Positions 36,279 through 38,828 of a DNA stretch of 38,828 bases are shown here, one piece after another. Every line of letters begins with the position of its first letter. Position 1 is the first letter of the stretch. The notes under the pieces are model-generated. The model searched no databases, was not told the origin of the DNA, and saw only the letters and a list, made by a program, of their open reading frames with translations. The DNA is from Betaproteobacteria bacterium (GTDB lineage: Bacteria; Pseudomonadota; Gammaproteobacteria; Burkholderiales; Rhodocyclaceae), in the NCBI GenBank assembly GCA_009777925.1, contig WRKX01000010.1, positions 1 through 38,828 of the forward strand. Direction: 5' to 3'. The position numbers were made by a program, and so were the translations under genes.

Positions 36279-36402
36279 ACTGATTTCTGTGCTCTGTACT
36301 CTGTTTTTGTTGTAGATCGGCAATTTACAACAAACAAACCTTTAATCCGATCAAATTCAAAGGCAAGATGGTTTCCTGATCCCTGATTTCTGACTTCTGT
36401 TA
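36279..36402. repeat. Degenerate TCTGxxx/CCTGATx heptads around the P/O palindrome
   Basis: Left of the palindrome: ACTGATT, TCTGTGC, TCTGTAC, TCTGTTT in register (36279-36306). Right of it: CCTGATC, CCTGATT, TCTGACT, TCTGTTA (36375-36402). The period is 7 throughout. They appear related to the TATCAGG arrays in inverted orientation and surround the regulatory palindrome. Confidence 0.6.
36306..36334. promoter_or_regulatory. Late-activator-like palindrome between P and O
   Basis: TTTGTTGTA, 11 bp beginning GATCG, TACAACAAA: identical arms and spacer length to 18646-18674. On the P side, TGTACA at 36274-36279 lies about 44 bp from its centre, the same distance as TATACA on the Q side of the other copy. 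This supports a common late promoter architecture. Confidence 0.7.
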
Positions 36403-36412
36403 CGGAGTAACC

Positions 36413-37246
36413 ATGCCGATTTCCAAACCATTTGTAGTTGCCACTGAGGGGCGCACTATGGACGGGCGCAATCTGCCGCGCGAGTGGCTGACCCAGGCGG
36501 CGGAAAACTACGATCCCGCAATCTATACCGCCGTGCTCAACCTCGACCATTACCTTGCGTTCGACCCGGATTCCACATTTTCCGCGCACGGTAAAGTTTT
36601 GAGCCTTGCCACTCAGAGCGCGAAGATTCTGGGTGAAGAGCGCCTGCAACTGACCGCGACCGTGGAAGCGTCCGAAGCCGCCGCGAAACTTCAGGCAGGC
36701 GGGAAGAAATGCTTTGCCTCGATCGAGATTATTCCGAATTTTGCCGACACCGGCAAAGCCTACCTGACCGGCCTTGCGCTTACCGATACCCCCGCCGCGC
36801 TCGGCACGCAACCGATGAAATTCTCAACCTTCAGCGACGGCGCGGATTTGGAACACATGGCGCTGGCGCAGGAAACCAGCCTGGAGTTCGAGGCGGAGTC
36901 GCCGCCGAAAGAAGCTGCCACCAGCCGAGCCGCAGGTTTGCTCGACAGGATATTAAGCCGCATGTCCGGCAACTGGCCAAAGACTGCCGAAGCCGCCGTT
37001 GAGCAGGAGATCGAAAAAGTTCTTGAAAACTTCGCCGCCGAGCAAAAGCGTGTTTCGGAAAAGCAAAGCGGGCTGGTTGCCGAAACGCAAGTGTTGCGAG
37101 CCGATCTTGCCAATCTGAAAACGGCGCATGAGGCGCTCAACGCCGAATTTGCCGCCTTAAAGGAAGCTCTGGGCAAACTGGACGCCTCCGGCCCCGCACG
37201 CCCGCTTGCCACCGGCGGCGATAACACGATCAGAACCGACTGCTGA
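36413..37246 (+). CDS. O: Capsid scaffolding protease, P2 gpO-like
   Basis: gpO is both scaffold and maturation protease. The 277-residue protein (P2 284) keeps the serine protease triad in the aligned places: Asp17 (TEGRTMDGR), His46 (LNLDHYL) and Ser103 (CFASIEIIPNFADTGK). ALTDTPAALGT follows. The C-terminal part is a long coiled coil (about 200-265, EIEKVLENFAAEQKRVSEKQSGLV...), then ATGGDNTIRTDC, close to the P2 C-terminus. It is first in the rightward capsid operon; N starts 25 bases after its end. Confidence 0.95.
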   Translation: MPISKPFVVATEGRTMDGRNLPREWLTQAAENYDPAIYTAVLNLDHYLAFDPDSTFSAHGKVLSLATQSAKILGEERLQLTATVEASEAAAKLQAGGKKCFASIEIIPNFADTGKAYLTGLALTDTPAALGTQPMKFSTFSDGADLEHMALAQETSLEFEAESPPKEAATSRAAGLLDRILSRMSGNWPKTAEAAVEQEIEKVLENFAAEQKRVSEKQSGLVAETQVLRADLANLKTAHEALNAEFAALKEALGKLDASGPARPLATGGDNTIRTDC

Positions 37247-37271
37247 TTACGAAATTACCGAGGAACCCACC

Positions 37272-38282
37272 ATGCAGAACGCTACCCGCGAACTTTTCAA
37301 TGCTTACACTGCCCAGTTGGGCGCGTTAAACCACATCGCCTTTGCCCTGGGGCAGAGTTTTACCGCCGACCCGACGGTGCAGCAGACGCTGGAAAGCAAG
37401 ATTCAGGAGTCCAGCGACTTCTTGATGCGGGTAAACAATATCGGCGTTACCGAACAATCCGGACAGCGGGTCGGCCTGGGGATCGGCAGCACCATTGCCA
37501 GTACGACCAATACCCTGACGACCGACCGGCAGGCGATTGACCCGACCACCCTTGACGCGCGCGGCTATCTCTGCCAACAGACCAATTTTGATACCGCGAT
37601 TCGCTACGCCAAACTGGACGCCTGGGCGAAATTCCCCGATTTCCAGACCAAAATCCGCGACGTGATCCTGCGGCGGCAAGCTCTCGACATCATGACTATC
37701 GGTTTTAATGGCGTGTCTCGCGCCGCTACTTCCGACCGGAATGCCAATCCGCTGCTCCAGGACGTGAACATCGGCTGGTTGGAAAAAATCAGGACGGAAG
37801 CCGAAGAGCAGACGATGAGCGAAGTTGTCGCCAGTTCCGGCCAGGTCACCATTGGCGCCACTGGCGACTACAAGAATCTGGACGCCCTGGTGTTCGATGT
37901 GGTGAACAACCTGATCGAGCCGTGGTACAGGCAGGATACCGAACTGGTGGTGATTCTGGGGCGCAAACTCTTCGCCGACAAGTATTTCCCGCTCATCAAC
38001 GCGACGCAACCGCCGACGGAAAAAATCGCCACCGATCTCATCATTTCGCAGAAACGGGTCGGCGGCTTGCAGGCGGTGCAGGCTCCTTACTTCCCGGAAG
38101 GGGCGATGCTGATTACCCGCCTCGATAACCTATCCCGTTACTACCAGACCGGCGGGCGGCGCAGGACGATTGTCGACAACGCCAAACGCGACCAGATCGA
38201 AAACTACGAAAGCAGTAACGACGCTTACGTGGTGGAAGATTACGGCCTTGCCGCCCTGGTCGAAAACATCACCGAGGTGTAA
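37272..38282 (+). CDS. N: Major capsid protein, P2 gpN-like
   Basis: The 336-residue capsid protein (P2 357) starts MQNATRELFNAYTAQLGALNHI. It has LARGYLCQQTNFDTAIRYAKLDAWAKFPDF-type core segments (from about residue 98), RRQALDIMTIGFNGVSRAATSD, DTELVVILGRKLFADKYFPLIN, GGLQAVQAPYFPEGAMLITRLDNLSRYYQTGGRRR, and YVVEDYGLAALVENITEV at the end. ATG 37272 has AGGA 8 bases upstream; the frame opens earlier inside O but that is not conserved. N-terminal processing by gpO is expected from P2. Confidence 0.95.
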   Translation: MQNATRELFNAYTAQLGALNHIAFALGQSFTADPTVQQTLESKIQESSDFLMRVNNIGVTEQSGQRVGLGIGSTIASTTNTLTTDRQAIDPTTLDARGYLCQQTNFDTAIRYAKLDAWAKFPDFQTKIRDVILRRQALDIMTIGFNGVSRAATSDRNANPLLQDVNIGWLEKIRTEAEEQTMSEVVASSGQVTIGATGDYKNLDALVFDVVNNLIEPWYRQDTELVVILGRKLFADKYFPLINATQPPTEKIATDLIISQKRVGGLQAVQAPYFPEGAMLITRLDNLSRYYQTGGRRRTIVDNAKRDQIENYESSNDAYVVEDYGLAALVENITEV

Positions 38283-38284
38283 CT

Positions 38285-38548
38285 ATGGCTCGAATGACCA
38301 CGCCCGGCGCTAACGCGCTGGAGCGGCATCAAAACGCGCTGGCGGCGGCGAAGGACGAAGCCGCCATCCGGCAGGTACAAAAGGCGGCGCTGGCTGACCC
38401 CGCCGTATCTCACGCCCAATATCACGCGCTGGGCAAACTGGCGCGGGCGAAAATTGCTAAGCCGGGAGCGCCGGGCACCAGCCCGGCTGAAGCCTCGGAT
38501 GCCGGACTGGTGTCCGGCGCTCCCGGCAAAAAAGGAGCCAGGACATGA
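38285..38548 (+). CDS. Small phage protein between N and M, unknown
   Basis: An 87-residue Ala-rich, basic protein (MARMTTPGANALERHQNALAAAKDEAAIRQVQKAALADPAVSHAQYHALGKLARAKIAKPG...). It is helical in its first two thirds and Gly/Pro/Ser-rich at the end. P2 has no gene between N and M. The ATG is 2 bases after the N stop, and its stop overlaps the M start (ATGA). The last third is encoded by a 21-bp inverted repeat, so its C-terminus may be dictated by that structure. No family is recognised. Confidence 0.65.
   Translation: MARMTTPGANALERHQNALAAAKDEAAIRQVQKAALADPAVSHAQYHALGKLARAKIAKPGAPGTSPAEASDAGLVSGAPGKKGART
38461..38527. repeat. 21-bp inverted repeat just upstream of M
   Basis: Positions 38461-38481 pair with 38507-38527 with one mismatch, which is a G-U pair in RNA, over a loop of 25 bases. 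The stem is very GC rich and ends 18 bases before the M start. It could regulate M translation, mark an inserted palindromic element, or bind a protein. Confidence 0.75.
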
Positions 38549-38682
38549 AAACCCCGGCGCAAATCCGGCGGGAATCCGTCATGGCGCAAAAGGCCGCCAG
38601 CGCGGAGCCGAAGGCACAAACGCAGCACGCCAACGCTTATGAATTGACGCTCGCCAAGCTGGATTCAGACAGGCGGGCACTA
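38545..38682 (+). pseudogene. M: Terminase small subunit, P2 gpM-like, truncated by IS
   Basis: The first 46 codons (MKTPAQIRRESVMAQKAASA...HANAYELTLAKLDSDRRAL) match the N-terminus of the P2-type terminase endonuclease subunit gpM, which has the same PAQ...Y-E-x-LxKLxxDxRxL pattern and is 247 residues in P2. The frame then runs into the IS5-family element at 38683. Loss of this subunit should prevent DNA packaging. AAAGGAG precedes the ATG. The remainder, if present, lies beyond the window. Confidence 0.85.
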
Positions 38683-38828
38683 GGCAGTGTCGTCAATAGA
38701 TTTCTGCCCAAATTGCGATACACCTGATATGTACTGCTGCCAGAAATGAAGCTGTATTTTTGGCGTAACGTGTAACAATACCACGCCATGCTTTCAACTG
38801 CTGGAAAGCATTCTCGACAAGATGGCGA
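38683..38828 (-). mobile_element. IS5-family insertion, end inside gpM (partial)
   Basis: The element appears to begin with GGCAGTGTCGTCAAT after TA (38681-38682), consistent with a TA target duplication of the IS427-like subgroup. Only its transposase 3' end is within the window, so the other terminus and the duplication cannot be checked. Confidence 0.75.
38693..38828 (-). CDS. IS5-family transposase, C-terminal fragment (runs off window)
   Basis: Reading leftward from the window edge: RHLVENAFQQLKAWRGIVTR, then YAKNTASFLAAVHIRCIAIW, ending AEIY and a stop (TGA at 38695-38693). The VENAF-x-x-LK-xWR-x-I-xTRYxK motif followed by SFLAAVHI...IW is the C-terminal signature of IS5-family DDE transposases, including the catalytic Glu (VEN). 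The 5' part lies outside the window. Confidence 0.9.
   Translation of the reverse strand, partial: RHLVENAFQQLKAWRGIVTRYAKNTASFLAAVHIRCIAIWAEIY

Larger units (their letters stand above)
16205..38828. mobile_element. Prophage with P2-type virion genes (right end outside window)
   Basis: Homologues of P2 Q, FI, FII, E/E', S, V, W, J, I, T, P, O, N and M are all present, with Mu-like Com and a Dam methylase at the left edge and two antisense toxin-antitoxin-like modules inside. The order differs from P2: the tail block lies between Q and P, and T is separated from E. No U, D, R, L, lysis, integrase, transposase or repressor genes are seen. An IS5-family element interrupts M, so the prophage is probably defective. 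The left limit is an estimate, placed at TGTACA where the repeat cluster begins. Confidence 0.85.

Overview
The window looks like the chromosome of an autotrophic betaproteobacterium, probably of the Nitrosomonadales/Gallionellaceae kind. The clues are an fbp-prkB Calvin-cycle operon, beta-type proteins (a BPSS1780-like membrane protein, DUF4124 proteins, a DUF2322-like protein behind purB) and a moderately GC-rich composition. The lineage is inferred from gene content only.

Layout. (1) 1-1178: an ISAs1-family transposase relic on the minus strand. It is truncated on the left by a palindromic sequence and broken by two 91-bp MITE-like elements in opposite orientation, each with a TA target duplication. 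(2) 1179-15784: host genes: purB, a DUF2322-like gene, a lone minC, a tandem pair of DUF4124 periplasmic proteins (one with an in-frame TGA), guaB-guaA, a DUF1176 exported protein, an HD-GYP protein, a PduO-type cobalamin adenosyltransferase, a PP2C phosphatase, the minus-strand operon fbp-prkB-rfaE2, and a membrane protein. (3) 15785-16204: nothing recognisable. (4) about 16205 to the right edge: most of a prophage with P2-type head and tail genes, cut at its small-terminase gene by an IS5-family element that runs off the window.

The prophage order is not that of P2. From the left it reads: a cluster of GTAATC/GTTAC repeats; dam-com-Q on minus; FI-FII-E(E')-S-V-W-J-I on plus; a minus-strand DUF4160/DUF2442 pair; a tail fibre block; T; a minus-strand hicA-hicB pair; terminase P on minus; and O-N-(small gene)-M on plus. 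Q and P, neighbours in P2, are separated by about 16 kb of tail genes, and T lies far from E. No U, D, R, L, lysis, integrase, transposase or early regulatory genes are visible.

The two divergent late-gene junctions (Q/FI and P/O) each carry the same 29-bp palindrome (TTTGTTGTA, 11 bp, TACAACAAA), a strong candidate for a shared late-activator site. Degenerate heptanucleotide arrays lie beside the P/O copy and in front of FII. Both toxin-antitoxin-like modules sit antisense within the late region, each with its own sigma-70 promoter and palindromic operator. The DUF4160/DUF2442 promoter is placed so that the predicted message would be leaderless. Mu-like Com followed by a Dam-type methylase at the prophage edge, next to the repeat cluster, recalls the right end of Mu and raises the possibility of a transposing phage with a P2-type virion. 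That idea is inference.
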